From: Agapanthus africanus
Lineage: Eukaryota; Streptophyta; Magnoliopsida; Asparagales; Amaryllidaceae
Assembly: GCA_030015575.1 (NCBI GenBank)
Contig: JASDDO010000026.1
Location: forward strand, 453,941,096 to 454,005,095
Length of the DNA stretch: 64,000 nucleotides
Reading direction: 5' to 3'
Shown here: in pieces, positions 40,956-52,442 of the stretch
How the letters are laid out: each line of letters opens with the position of its first letter
Position numbering within the stretch: the stretch's first letter is position 1
Translations under genes and position numbers: made by a program
The notes under the pieces: model-generated
Seen by the model: the letters and a program-made list of their open reading frames with translations, nothing else
What the model was told of the DNA's origin: nothing
Database searches by the model: none

Positions 40956-42327
40956 TGTTGGTATGAGATTTAGCGTATGCGCTTTAAAAAGATGAATCAA
41001 AAATATTTATAACCGCAATCAAGAACGGCGTCGCTTGGTAGCTAGCCGGTGAGTACGGGTCAGTCCACAGGGATGTTGTGTATTTCCTATTTTGTTCTAA
41101 CGAGTTAATTCCGATTGTTTTCGGATTGATTAAATCTAAAAAACTAAGTTTTATCTATACTAGAGTCTTGCTAGGGTTAGGTTTAGGTTAAGTTTGGAAA
41201 TGTAAAGATTTCCCACCGCTTTCAATGCCCTAATTTAGATCTACTAGGTGTTATCGTAACAATTAATAAAGGGGATTAGTACCATCGGGAAGATACGATG
41301 TTTCTTTCTCTAGGTTCTTGTCCTTCCTTTCTTAATTCTTACCCTAACCTCCATGGAAAACATATACAGCCGGTCCTTTATACTACGGTATCACCGCTAC
41401 CTTGGGGGATTGGGTGCCGTAGGGAACGGTGTGTTATGTATGCATTGGAGTCCTATAAAAACATATGTTGGGCAAGAAAGGGGTGAGAGATTTTCATCTC
41501 TCAACCCTTCCCCAAATCTAACCCAAACAAGAGAGGAGACTACTCGCTCATTAGGGAATTGAAAAACATTTCTAATTAATTTAACTAGGGCAGATAAGAA
41601 AATTATACTAGGGCAATGAAAAGAAAACTTACTAATTTTATTGATGGCTCTCTCCAAACGTTTACACAGGATTTAATTTCTGAAATAGATGAATAAAAAG
41701 AGGCATGACCTAAATCAGGTTTTTAGGGTTCTATTTATAGATTCATAGAAATCCTAGGTTACAATCGCGTCATATCTGCTAATACAAAAATACCCCCTAA
41801 GAAAATGACCTAGTCAACGCACCGCCAGCGCCAATAGAATTTTGCACCGACACGGGCCCCACACGGCCGCGGATCCACGGCCAAAAGCATGGTTTGACCG
41901 CGGTTCCGCGGCCAAACAGTGGGATTGTGTGCTCATTTCTTCTGGGGTTATTTCTTCTGCTTTGGTCTTCTTGTTTCTTTACTTGGTTTCTCGGTTTGTC
42001 TTCTATATTTCTTCTAGATTTTTACAGTGAATAAAGTCGTGGACTTTTACCGCTTGCTTCATGTCGAAGTATTGAATCTTGCACTGCCTTTGTACTTGTG
42101 AAATCGTCTATTGATCTTCGTTTTGTCTTCGAACTGTAGGCTTGATCAAGATTCTTCCATTTGTTGGTCGTAGTCTCACTTTTGTATCGTCTTTTGCCTT
42201 TTTCACTGTTTTTGTTCCGAGAATCTGTAACCTGCAACTATGTAGCAGACATGGGTCAAAAGAACCTATTTATTTGTAAAATGAATAAAAATGGGGAATG
42301 TAATAATGAAATATTATGATATGAACA
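40956..42327 (-). repeat. El1 5' LTR (right copy)
   Basis: 1372 bp; differs from the left copy by substitutions and small indels, such as a missing 11-bp repeat near 41763. GC double hairpin at 41865-41913. Confidence 0.95.
41865..41913. repeat. GC-rich double hairpin module in El1 right LTR
   Basis: Copy of 35778-35826 with two or three substitutions, one breaking a CCGCGG arm (now CCACGG). Confidence 0.9.
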
Positions 42328-42526
42328 AGGTGCTGTCAAAATTTTAAAGGAAATAAGTTGGACTTTTAAAGAATTTGGGTTGAGATTTCAATGGGTTTGA
42401 AAATGCTATTATTTCTTATTACTTTTGATGGTTTAGATTTCTGGGTTTTGGCTTTATTTTACTGCGTTACGCCTGTAGACGTTGCGTAGTATTAGGGCCG
42501 TCACGTGCCAATTTCGGGTCGTGACA
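42328..42526 (+). repeat. G2 5' LTR, end segment
   Basis: First five bases are the El1 target duplication. Ends GGGTCGTGACA, matching the G1 LTR end. Confidence 0.85.
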
Positions 42527-42530
42527 ATGT

Positions 42531-42542
42531 TGGTATCAGAGC
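42531..42542 (+). other. G2 primer binding site (initiator Met-tRNA)
   Basis: TGGTATCAGAGC four bases inside the LTR end. Confidence 0.92.
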
Positions 42543-42771
42543 GCTAGGTTTTACCTTTCGGAGTGTAGGATGACCTTGGTATGATGGAGTAGGTAGCTTA
42601 AGCAGAGTAATGTAGTGTGTGTATGTCTGCAGCATACTCACGTTGCGGCGCTCCGTCCCAAGTGACCTAAGTACAAATTGCTTGAAATTCTTTCCTTGAT
42701 GATTCATATTCTTGTGATTCGATTTCCGTGTTCTTATCGAATTTTATTTTCATTTATAGCCTTTGTCGCCG

Positions 42772-43423
42772 ATGACTATGGGGACTCAGAGTGATGCAGC
42801 GAGGGCCGAGGTCAGAGATGACTCGGGTGGGTCAAGGACTGACCAGGATGGCGCGCTCGTTGCACAGGGGCAGACGAATCCGCCTTCGACAGATAGTATC
42901 GCTAGGCTTGTGGCAGAGATGCAGGACATGCGCCAGACGATGAGTTCATTGGTTGAGTCCATTCGAGTGCAGCGACAGGAGGTTGTCACCCCTGTTACCC
43001 AATTGTTCCTTACGGTCAGTACACAGCATTCCGTCACCTACACCTATGGATGCAGCCCCGGTTGACGAGACACTTCTTCCAGAGACTCTGGGAGTTCCGG
43101 AACAGTGGAGGACTCGTACAGAGATACCACCTCAGAGACAGAGGCCTAGTCATCGAGATATATTTCGTGACCGTCGCGGGAGTAGCAGAGGCTTTGGACA
43201 AGGACAGTCGTCCAGTTCTCATCCCCAGGAGGGTCAGCAGTCACCGCGTGGATGTTTCTGGTGCGGGGGCCTTCATCACCTCATCAGGAATTGTTCCTTA
43301 GCGCCGCATCAGACTCGTACTTGGAGAGGTCATGCTCACGGAGGGTTCGCTCAGAGGGGACAGGTCGGCAGAGGAGGATATCAGTCAATTGCGGGTAGAG
43401 GGCAGACACGAGAGGTTGCTTCT
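42772..43423 (+). pseudogene. gag: G2 gag, internally deleted and cut by El2
   Basis: Starts at ATG 42772. The first part encodes a short coiled-coil-like stretch (S-I-A-R-L-V-A-E-M-Q-D-M) as in plant gypsy gag N-termini. The frame then changes near 43010-43060. The second frame continues through an S/Q/R/G-rich region to a CCHC knuckle, C-F-W-C-G-G-L-H-H-L-I-R-N-C, near 43255. The capsid core of some 200 residues expected between these parts is absent, so most of gag was deleted. The frame is interrupted by El2 at 43424. Confidence 0.85.
43419..43423. repeat. Left target-site duplication of El2 (CTTCT)
   Basis: CTTCT here and at 55993-55997. Confidence 0.92.
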
Positions 43424-44816
43424 TGATTCATAGAGGTTTTGTCGATCAAAAATATTTACCGCAATCAAGAACGGCGTCGCAATGAAGCTAGCCGGTGAAT
43501 ACGGGTCGGTCCACAGGGATGTTGTAAATCTCCTGTAAGTTCTTACGAGTTAATTCCAAATGGTGTTTGGTCTTATAATTAAACCTAAAAATTGAAGTTG
43601 TGTTATACTAGGATTAGAAACTTACTAGGATTAGGTTTAGGTAAAGTTTGGTAAACAAAAATCTTCACCTCTTTTCAATGCCTTAATTTAGATTTGATTT
43701 TAGGGGTTATGGTAAATTTTAATAAAGGGGATTAGGATGATTGGGAAGATGTTCTTTCTCTAGATCTTTGTCCTTCCTTTCTTAACCTTTACCCTAACCT
43801 CCATGGAAAACTCACAACTCCGGTCTTTTATACTACGGATCACCGTTACCTCGAGGGTAGAGTGCCGTAGGGAGCGGAAGATGAGAGTATGCATGGAGTC
43901 CTAATATTCATAATAGATTAGCAAAGAAAAGAGATGAGAGATCTTCATCTCTCAAACCCTTCCCTATTCCTAACCCCAACAAGCGAGGAAACTACTCGCT
44001 CATTGAGGGAATTAAGAAGGACATAATTTTTGTTTTGTTTTTATTAAAGATAAGAAACATCTATTGCAAGTTAATAAAATTCTAAACTAAATTAAACTAG
44101 GGCAAGTAAATAATTTACCTAAGGCAGATAAAAAAAAATAGAACTAGGGCAAGAAAAATAACCTACTTACGATTGATGCACTCTAACTTCAAGAAAACAG
44201 AATTTTATTCATGAATAGAGGCATGAGAAAATACAAGGGTATGGGTTCTATTTATAGGACATAGAAACCCTAGGGCAACAGTTGATATGCATGTCTACAA
44301 TTACAAATATACCCTCAGAAAATCTTTTCAGCGCCGCAAACGAGTTTTGGTAAAATTTTCTGGAGGCACGGGCATAGAACGGCCGCGGAACCGCGGCATG
44401 GGTAGGCCTTGGGCCGCGGTTCCGCGGCCCTTTGGTGAGCTTGGATGCTGAGACTTTTTGTGCTTGTTTGTGGCTTCCTGGGCTTATATGTTCTTTGGTT
44501 CATTTCTTTGTTGGGCTTCTACATTGGTTCCAGATCTTCAGTGAAAAACTTGTAGCGGTCTTTTAACCGTTTGCCTTGACATTTTGGACCTTGCACTGCC
44601 TTATTGATTGTGAACTGTTCTTCGTCTAGGCTTGACTAGGATCCTTCTATTTGTTGGCCAAAAGTCCTTTTTTCTGTCGTCTTTTGTCTTTTTCACTGTT
44701 TTTGCTCCAAAAACCTGTAACCTGTACTATGTAGCAGACATGCGTCAAAAGCACCTGTTTTTATTGTAATATGCATAAGAATGGGGATTGTAAAATGCAA
44801 TATTATGATATGAACA
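43424..44816 (-). repeat. El2 3' LTR (left copy)
   Basis: Plus-strand ends TGATTCATAG and GATATGAACA. Homologous to, but distinct from, the El1 LTR. Hairpin module at 44381-44429. Confidence 0.95.
44381..44429. repeat. GC-rich double hairpin module in El2 left LTR
   Basis: GGCCGCGGAACCGCGGC and GCCGCGGTTCCGCGGCC, perfectly complementary to each other, 16 bases apart. Followed by CTTTGGTGAGC. Confidence 0.92.
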
Positions 44817-44831
44817 AATACCCCCAAACTT
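44817..44831 (-). other. El2 terminal polypurine tract
   Basis: AATACCCCCAAACTT on the plus strand, next to the 3' LTR. Confidence 0.9.
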
Positions 44832-46181
44832 ATCTTTTGCTCGTCCTCGAGCAAACTTATTTTTTATTCTCGATAAAAATCTAACATAGCCGCACTTTCG
44901 CAGGGAAACGCGATTGCACTGAGCACGTGCAACAAGCCGTTAAACCTCTAGGTGTCCCTAGTAGGAGGAGTGTTGTCTCCTGAGGGTTTTCAGCGGATAC
45001 TACTCACAAAATCCTATCAATTTGGCTTTTTGACTTTTGTTCTCCAATTAGGTTTTCTAACAAGGAATTCTATTACCGTTGACCCGCAAATTATCCACCC
45101 ATATTCTTCACACTTCCTCATTATTTAACTTAAGATTATATATGTTCTATAGAATTACTTAGCTTTCGGCATTTCCTAAGTTTTCCTTCTAAAGTTCCAT
45201 CTCCACTTGGGAATTTCTATCAACTTTACTAAAGATACAAGTTCTATTCTTCATTCCTTTCTCTTATCTAAACTCTAATCACATATCCCCACGTGTGTGT
45301 ATATATCACCCCTACACTTGAAAATTCAAATCAAGCAATCGTACTCTCGTCCATTGTCCAAAGCACTTATTAATTGGTGAATTTTCACTTACACATCCTT
45401 CATGCGACCGTTAATACTTCTTGAGGTACCAAAAACCGATTACAAGATGCGTTAGCACTTTAAAGCGTACTTCCTAGTCTTGTAACACCCAAGGCTTTAG
45501 CAGTGACTCCCAAACCAGTTGGTCTAAGGCACTAGGTGATGAAGCACCCTCGCTAAATATTTTTCTAATTTTTTAGCCTTAAGTAATCACAAAAACCAGT
45601 GTCCATTTTTTTTTCTTTATTCACTTTTTTTCTTTTATTTTCATTGTACTAAGGACTTTAGACAAGAGCATTTCAAGGTCTCCTCTACTATTCCAAGTTT
45701 CAAGGTGCGTGATTGTGCAAATTATAGGGTATACATTTTCAGAATCTAGATTTAAGCTAGGAATTATTTTTCAAACTTATACTCTAATAAAAGTTTAAAT
45801 ACTTTTCCTTCGTTTCGACTTAGCCCAAGAAGTGAACTCAAAATTTGCCTATTTCTAAATAAACTACAAAGACATATACTTTCTATCGTTAGACTTTAAG
45901 GAAGGTTATTTTTAGGGTTTTTAATTTACTAAGTCTAAGATCTAGTTCTTCCTAACCAGTTGACCTATTTATCAAACTCAAGTCAATTAACCAAAATTGA
46001 ATACATTAATTTTTATAATTTTTCAATTTTTATGGGTTTTTCATTTTCTAATTTTTTATATTTTCAAATTTTTCAAATTTTTATATAAAGATGCAATGCA
46101 GAAATTAAATATGCAAAAAGAAAAGAAAAATATATACAAAATGAAAATATGCCATGCAAAAGATAACTATATACACCACCA
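44832..46181 (-). other. El2 3' non-coding region
   Basis: About 1.35 kb, AT-rich, homologous to El1 36256-37716. No gene seen. Confidence 0.8.
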
Positions 46182-46195
46182 TCTCCCCTAAACTT
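46182..46195 (-). other. El2 polypurine-like motif after the 3' ORF
   Basis: TCTCCCCTAAACTT on the plus strand, 17 bases downstream of the stop of the 331-codon ORF on the element strand. Confidence 0.5.
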
Positions 46196-46211
46196 AAGCA
46201 CAGCAGTGCCC

Positions 46212-47207
46212 TCACTGCCCGACCCCACGTCGCGCCCTTGAGCGTGAACGTGATCGCTCCCCTCTAGCCAATAGGGTTTGAATACCCGTCTCAATCTCTG
46301 TCAACCTATGGTCATGCTCCCGTGCCGTTGCCCTAAACTCGTCCCTTAAAGAATCAATTCCCCTCATCGTTCTCCTCATTAAGCGTGCATGCTCTTGAGG
46401 GGTCATCTCGCCCTCGCTTGATGTTGAGCTAGAACTAGGGGTCTGTGCAGGAACATTCTCGGCCGGTTCGGTTCGCGACCAAATCTCAGTTAGTCTAGAA
46501 TAGGACGAAGTAACGCCCTCTACAAGTGGTCGAACCGGAACTCCTCCTCTCATGTAATAGTCACATTCTTCTGCGGGGAGGAAATAACGGCAGAGTTGGG
46601 TGACTAGCATAGGACATGGGTAGATGGTACCCCTATTCCCCGCACCTAAAGAATGGAGCAAAACAGTGCACATGTCGAACCGTGGATTCTTCGTCATTAG
46701 TGTGTGTACGACATGTAAGGAGGGGCTGAAAAAGGTAGTGTTGTGAGAGCTGCCAAAGATGTTATTTTGTGCCCACCGGCACACAGTAAAAACGTTCGCG
46801 AAAAGGGTCCGTGCTTGGATACCCTTTCGTGGCTCCCTCGCACAGTCATTCCCCATCAAGGGCATATAATCCTCAAACTGTAGTGGGTGGTCATGTGCGG
46901 GCACACGAGGTATGAGTGTGACCTCGTGAATCATATCCCTATCAATGTGAATTACGCGATCTCCCCAATTTAATTTAATGTAGCCTAACTCATCGAGACT
47001 TCTATCCTCCATAGATTCAAAAAACAAGGTAACTAGTTCAGGTATAGCAAACGCAGAGGGGTGATTGTAGGTCAGGAAATTCCATCCCCTCTGCTCTATT
47101 TCGTGTGCAAAATAGCTACCGTACAATTCGTGCATGAAAACTGGGGAAAAATCCCTCTCAAATTGCATTTTATGTGCCATAATGATTTTACAGAAAAAAG
47201 TATGCAA
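46212..47207 (-). CDS. El2 additional 3' ORF (331 codons), Athila-type accessory protein
   Basis: Lies downstream of pol, where Athila relatives carry a second ORF sometimes called env-like. A better start may be the inner ATG at 47180 (M-A-H-K-M). The body has hydrophobic and aromatic helical stretches (around T-L-F-A-N-V-F-T-V-C-R-W-A-Q-N-N and L-V-T-Q-L-C-R-Y-F). It resembles the family of putative plant transposon proteins found in such elements, from memory of the pattern only. After about residue 255 come a serine-rich linker, a charged probable coiled coil and an arginine/serine-rich tail (R-S-R-S-R-S-R-A-R-R). I see no signal peptide or clear transmembrane segment, so an envelope role is not supported. 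The ORF is intact, unlike gag-pol. Confidence 0.75.
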   Translation of the reverse strand: MHTFFCKIIMAHKMQFERDFSPVFMHELYGSYFAHEIEQRGWNFLTYNHPSAFAIPELVTLFFESMEDRSLDELGYIKLNWGDRVIHIDRDMIHEVTLIPRVPAHDHPLQFEDYMPLMGNDCAREPRKGIQARTLFANVFTVCRWAQNNIFGSSHNTTFFSPSLHVVHTLMTKNPRFDMCTVLLHSLGAGNRGTIYPCPMLVTQLCRYFLPAEECDYYMRGGVPVRPLVEGVTSSYSRLTEIWSRTEPAENVPAQTPSSSSTSSEGEMTPQEHARLMRRTMRGIDSLRDEFRATAREHDHRLTEIETGIQTLLARGERSRSRSRARRGVGQ

Positions 47208-47620
47208 GAAACAGAGAGGAAAAGTTCAGAATTACCTCCCCTGAAAATTTCAGGGGGCGAAGACTTAAGACGGCGGCGGAAGGGCGGCAATAGGCGGCTC
47301 CTACGGCGGGATCGCGGCGATCTAGCGGCGGCACGGCGAGATTTTTCGGCAGAGGGTAGGTGGCGGCGCTAGGGTTTAGTTTAGATGAAGAAATTTTAAG
47401 GTATAGAAGACAGGGGCTCGGGTCTCTTTAAATAGGTGATGAGAGAATGGTTATTTGTAGAAAACACCCTCCACAATGAGGGTTTTATTTGTAATTAAAA
47501 GAATGTCAGCTATTAATTCTGAAAATTTTCAATTAGGTCCAAAAAATAAATTTTTTTCTTTTTTCAAAATTTTTTATTTTTTTATGGTATTTTGGGATTA
47601 TATATTTACAAATTATATAC
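47208..47620 (-). other. El2 spacer between pol and 3' ORF
   Basis: Has a GGCGG-rich stretch at 47265-47345 and an AT-rich part. Frames of 64 and 103 codons on opposite strands have no known features. Confidence 0.6.
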
Positions 47621-47634
47621 ACACCCCCAAACTT
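47621..47634 (-). other. El2 polypurine-like motif after pol
   Basis: ACACCCCCAAACTT on the plus strand, about 60 bases downstream of the pol stop on the element strand; very like the terminal tract. Confidence 0.6.
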
Positions 47635-47693
47635 ATTTGAAATAATGAGTTGGAAAAATTGATTGGAAATTCAGGGGTGAAAGTGGAGGAAAA

Positions 47694-49269
47694 CTAACCA
47701 GTGTAGATCGGCTCCTGCAAAAACAGGAGCTCCTCCGATGGGTCCGCTGTGAAGAACGGTTTCAATCGATGCCCATTCACTTTGAATAAAGTACCGTCTT
47801 CAGGATTTTCAAGATCAACCGCACCGTGCGGATAAACGATGCGGACTACAAAAGGTCCTCTCCATCTAGAACGGAGCTTGCCCGGGGTGATAATGTAACC
47901 GAGTATCATAGAGTAAAACCTGTTGACCAGGTTTAAATGTTTTACGCAAAAGGTGTTTATCGTGGAACACCTTAGCTCGGTTTTTAGCAATTATGGCATT
48001 ATCATATGCCTTATCCCGCAGCTCTTCTAGTTCATTCAACTGCAGCTTTCGGTTGCTGCCTGCATCTCCTAAAGATAAATTCAGCTCCTTGATAGCCCAA
48101 AATGCCTTGTGCTCAATTTCTACTGGGAGGTGGCAAGCCTTCCCGTAAACAAGCCGGTATGGAGACATGTCAAGATCGGTCTTGTATGCAGTACGGAAAG
48201 CCCATAGTGCATCGATCAATTTGAGTGACCAATCCTTACAGTTTTTAGAAACCGTTTTCTCCAAGATTTGCTTAATTTGCCGATTAGAGATCTCGGCTTA
48301 CCCACATGTTTGGGGATGGTATGGCGTTGACAGCTTATGGGTGATAGAATATTTGCGCATTAAGGACTCAAAAGTCCTATTGCAAAAGTGAGAACCATTA
48401 TCACTTATTATCGCGCGAGGGTGCCCAAATCGAGAAAAGATGTGTTCTTTGAGAAATCGAACGACAACCTTGTTGTCGTTCGTTCGACTAGGCACAGCCT
48501 CGACCCACTTTGAAACGTGGTCCACAGCCAAAAGAATATACACATTTCCAAAAGAGTTAGGAAATGGTCCCATGAAGTCTATACCCCAAACGTCAAAAAT
48601 GTCCACAACCAAAATTGGTTGGAGCGGCATTTCATTTCTCCGCGATATCCGGCCCAAGTGTTGGCACCGGGAGCAAGTCCTGCAATATTCATATGCATCC
48701 TTGAAGAGTCGTGGCCAATAGAACCCATATTGCAAGACTTTCTCGGCTATCTTCTTTGGGCCAAAATGCCTTCCACATGCTTGATCGTGGCAAAAAGACA
48801 GCACACTCTTAACCTCATTTTCTGGCACACACCGATGAATGATTTGGTCGGAACAATATTTAAAAAGATAAGGTTCATCCCAGTAAAAATGCTTTACTTG
48901 GGACAAGAATCGAAGTTTATCCTGTTTCGACCAATCGTTAGGTATCAAGCTGGTGGCTAAGTAGTTTACAATATCGGCGAACCATGGTTCGCAAGAGACG
49001 GTCAAGAGTTGCTCATCGGGGAAAGCATCAGTGATTGGAAGTTCAAGTGTAGGTGAAGAAGGAAGTCGTGAAAGGTGATCGGTCACTACGTTTTCACATC
49101 CTTTTTTGTCCCTTATGATAAGGTCAAATTCTTGTAGCAAGAGGATCCAACGTATGAGCCTCGATTTAGCATCCTTCTTCGCAAAAAGGTGGCGAAAAGC
49201 TGAATGATCCGTGTACACAATAACTGGAGAGCCGATTAAATAAGGCCGAAATTTTTCAAGTGCAAACAC
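47694..49269 (-). pseudogene. pol: El2 RNase H and integrase, two lesions
   Basis: Opens inside RNase H ([10 protein letters not shown], then [11 protein letters not shown]). Then the integrase zinc domain with H..H and C-R-T-C-S-R-C, and the catalytic core with [17 protein letters not shown] and S-N-R-Q-I-K. An in-frame TAA at 48298-48300 replaces a Q codon. A one-base shift near 47870-47990 precedes the C-terminal part (W-R-G-P-F-V-V). It cannot give a full integrase as it stands. Confidence 0.88.
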
Positions 49270-50774
49270 AACCGCTAAAACTCTTTTTCTGTCGTTGTGT
49301 AGTTTAATTGGGCCTCATTTAATGTTCGGCTAGCGTAATAAATCACGTGAGGCATCTTATTAATGTGCTGTCCAAGAACAGCACCAATGGCAAAATCTGA
49401 TGCATCGCACATAATTTCGAAAGGGTGCGTCCAGTCTGGAGATGAAAGAATGGGCGCAGAAATGAGAGAGTGTTTCAAAGACTCGAACGCTTTTATGCAA
49501 GTTGAGTCGAAATCAAAAGTTGTGTCCTTAGCCAATAAGAGAGTCAAGGGTCTAGCAATATTGCTAAAATCCTTGATGAACCGTCTATAAAAACCGGCAT
49601 GCCCAAGGAAAGCTCGGATATCATTGACGCATTTAGGAGGAGGAAGATTAGAAATGACTTCAATTTTGGCTCTATCAACCTCTATGCCGTTTTGCGAGAT
49701 GACATGTCCTAAGACAATGTCTTCTCGTACCATAAAGTGGCATTTCTCCCAATTCAAAGTTAGGTTCTTATCCCTACAGCGGGTAAGAACTGCGTCAAGA
49801 TGTCGTAAACACTTGTCGAAGGAGTCACCAAAAATGGAGAAGTCATCCATAAAGATTTCCAAAAACTTTTCCACCATGTCCGAAAAGATCCCCATCATAC
49901 ACCACTGAAATGTAGCGGGTGCATTGCATAACCCAAAGAGCATGCGACGATAAGCAAAAGTGCCAAAGGGACAAGTAAATGTGGTCTTGTCTTGATCCTC
50001 TTTGGCTATGGGGACTTGGTTATAACCGGAATAGCCATCTAAATAGCAGTAGAACTTGTGCCCCGCCAATCGTTCTAGCATTTGGTCAATGAAAGGTAAA
50101 GGAAAGTGGTCCTTCCTTGTCGCGGCATTGAGTTTTCGGTAGTCGATGCAAACTCGCCACCCTGTTTGGGTGCGAGTGGGAATTAACTCATTTGCCTCAT
50201 TGGTAATGACCGTGATGCCCGATTTCTTTAGCACGACATGAATGGGGCTAACCCATTGGCTATCCGAGATAGGGTAAATGATACCACTATTAAGACATTT
50301 AACAATCTCCTTCTTGACTGCCTCTTTCATAATGGGGTTGAGGTGTCTTTGTGGATCCCTTGCCGGCTTAGCATCATCCATCAAGTGTATATGATGTTCG
50401 ACTATGAGGGGACTAATCCCCTTGATGTCCGTCATAGACCAGCCGAAAGCTTGCCGATTATTATGTAAGACCATTAAAAGAGCCTTCTCTTGCTCGAGAG
50501 CTAGAGAGGCAGATATGATAACGGGTAAGGTCTTATTCTCACCTAGATAAGCATATTTTAGGTGCGACGGCAAAAGCTTTAGTTCGAGTTTAGGTGGTGA
50601 AACAATAGATGGTAACAATGGAGTAACTGTTTCAAACTCGAAGGATTCCATCAAAAGTTCAAATCGAGTGTACGCTACCGAGTCGGATGGTTCAACTAAC
50701 TCATCCGAAAAAAGCAAAAGACTCAAACTCGGGTGGAGAGTCTTCAAGATCGTCAACAAAGGTGAAACACTCAT
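49270..50774 (-). pseudogene. pol: El2 reverse transcriptase and start of RNase H
   Basis: 499-codon frame. Linker with F-S-D-E-L-V-E-P-S-D-S-V-A-Y (also in El1). RT motifs: V-C-I-D-Y-R-K-L-N, F-P-L-P-F-I-D-Q-M-L, Y-C-Y-L-D-G-Y-S-G-Y, L-C-N-A-P-A-T-F-Q and the catalytic F-M-D-D-F, the gypsy equivalent of YxDD. RNase H begins with C-D-A-S-D-F-A-I-G-A-V-L-G-Q. A one-base loss near 49272-49277 breaks the frame after E-K-E-F. The upstream frame joins by another shift near 50730. Confidence 0.9.
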
Positions 50775-52442
50775 AATTTTTGTCCATCGTGAAAGCTGTG
50801 TCGGATTCTAGGAGGAACGCACTAGTGGCGTCATCATTGCTGTGATCAAACATAAAATTTTCGAACTCACAGTCCTCCTCCGCGATCTCATTGATCGAGC
50901 AAACATCAAGTACGCTAGAATTAGGCTCACAAGGCTGACTTCCTAACTTGAAAATGTTGAGTTCAACTGTCATATTGCCAAAAGATAGATTCATTGAACC
51001 GTTATGACAGTTGATTACTGCGTTAGAAGTCGCGAGGAATGGTCGACCAAGTATCACCGGAATTTGATTACGGGGGTTAGCGACAGGTTGTGTATCCATA
51101 ACAATAAAGTCAAGGGGGAAAATGAAATCCCCTACTCTAATTAACACATCCTCCAACTCTCCCCTAGGATGGGTGATTGATCGGTCGGCCATTTGGAGAG
51201 TACAATGAGTGGGTTTAAGCTCTCCAACGCCTAATTGTTCGTACACCGAATAAGGTAGCAAATTGACACTAGCACCAAAATCTAATAGTGCTCTATTGAT
51301 GGTCTTGTTCCCAATTGTGATCGAAATAGCAGGACAACCGGGGTCCTTGTGCTTTGGGGGTAAAGAATTGACAAGAGCATCACTAACAGCACTAGCCACA
51401 AAAACTTTCTTTGGTACTTGTGACTTCCTCTTTTTTGTGCATAAGTCCTTTAAGATTTTTGCATATGAAGGAACTTGTTGGATTGCATCCAAAAGAGGGA
51501 TATTTATGCTAACCTGTTTGAACAACTCTACAATCTTCTCCATCTGTGGAGTTGGTTTATTGGATCTCAATCGATTTGGAAAAGTAACATTTTGAAAATT
51601 TGTTGAGTCCAATTTTTGCGGATCAGATTGTTGAGTTGGAATGGAACCCCGTGTAGATGTGTTCGTGTTGTGAGAAGTGGGTCCGTTCGAGCTAGAAGAA
51701 GTAGAGCAATGTGAGGGATGGAGAATAGGCTCTGATGAAGAAGAAGAAGAAGAAGAAGGTGAAGAAGATGAAGAAGGACCACCGGCAGGGGTGTCATGAT
51801 TAATACCCACATTGTTTTGCAGCACTTTTCCGGATCTCAACGTGGTCACAGCATTTACGTTATGATTTTGCTGTTCATGTGCAACATGTGCGTGACCGGG
51901 ATTTGAGAGTGGTTGAGACGGAAGCTTTCCTTTCTCTCGCTCTTTCAATGCTGCGTTGAGTTGTGCAATTTGTGCCTCAATAGATTTGATGCTTTGATCG
52001 TGTGAGGCACTGTTTTGCACTAAAGATTGAACAGAAGTCTCTATCCTAGCTGTGGACTGTGCAGATTGCTTTAGGAACGCTTCTAGACTTCTTTCGAGCG
52101 AGCTAACAACATTTTAAGGGGGAAAAAATTGTTGGGTACAAAATTATTCATTTGATTAGGGTAAGGTTGCTGTTGGAGAGGTTGCTGAAATTGAGTTTGT
52201 GGAGGTGCTTGTTGTTGTGGAGGAGGAGGCCTTTAAAAATTGTTATTTCCTTGGAATTGTTGATTTTGGTTCCAAGCGAAATTTGGGTGGCTCTTCCAAC
52301 CCGGATTGTATGTTGAAGAGTATGGATCGTTTCTTTGTTGTTCCTGAAAGGCAGCATTGACTTGATCCTGTCCTTGAGTAGATGCAGTGTAAGGACACTC
52401 TTCTGTATGATGTGATGGATCCGAACAACAAGCACAAACAGT
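50701..52442 (-). pseudogene. El2 gag C-terminus, linker and protease
   Basis: Near 52435 one frame reads C-V/A-C-C-S-D-P-S-H-H-T-E-E-C, a CCHC knuckle, just after a TGA at 52443-52445. A further TAA occurs near 52226 and a frameshift near 52110. From 52020 a 439-codon frame carries a coiled-coil-like start, a serine-rich tract and the aspartic protease L-L-D-F-G-A-S-V-N-L-L-P (usual D-x-G-A-S form), then an acidic linker F-L-L-E-S-D-T shared with El1. Confidence 0.85.

Larger units (their letters stand above)
34856..42327 (-). mobile_element. El1: non-autonomous Athila-like Ty3/gypsy element, minus strand
   Basis: 7472 bp. LTRs at 34856-36240 and 40956-42327, Asp-tRNA primer site, terminal polypurine tract, and a single 673-codon ORF without gag, RT or integrase motifs. 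The 3' non-coding region and leader are homologous to those of El2, which suggests that an El2-like element supplies the proteins. Confidence 0.92.

Noticed and set aside
46212..47207. Envelope protein for the El2 3' ORF
   Set aside because: No signal peptide, transmembrane helix or fusion motif visible; only the genomic position agrees.
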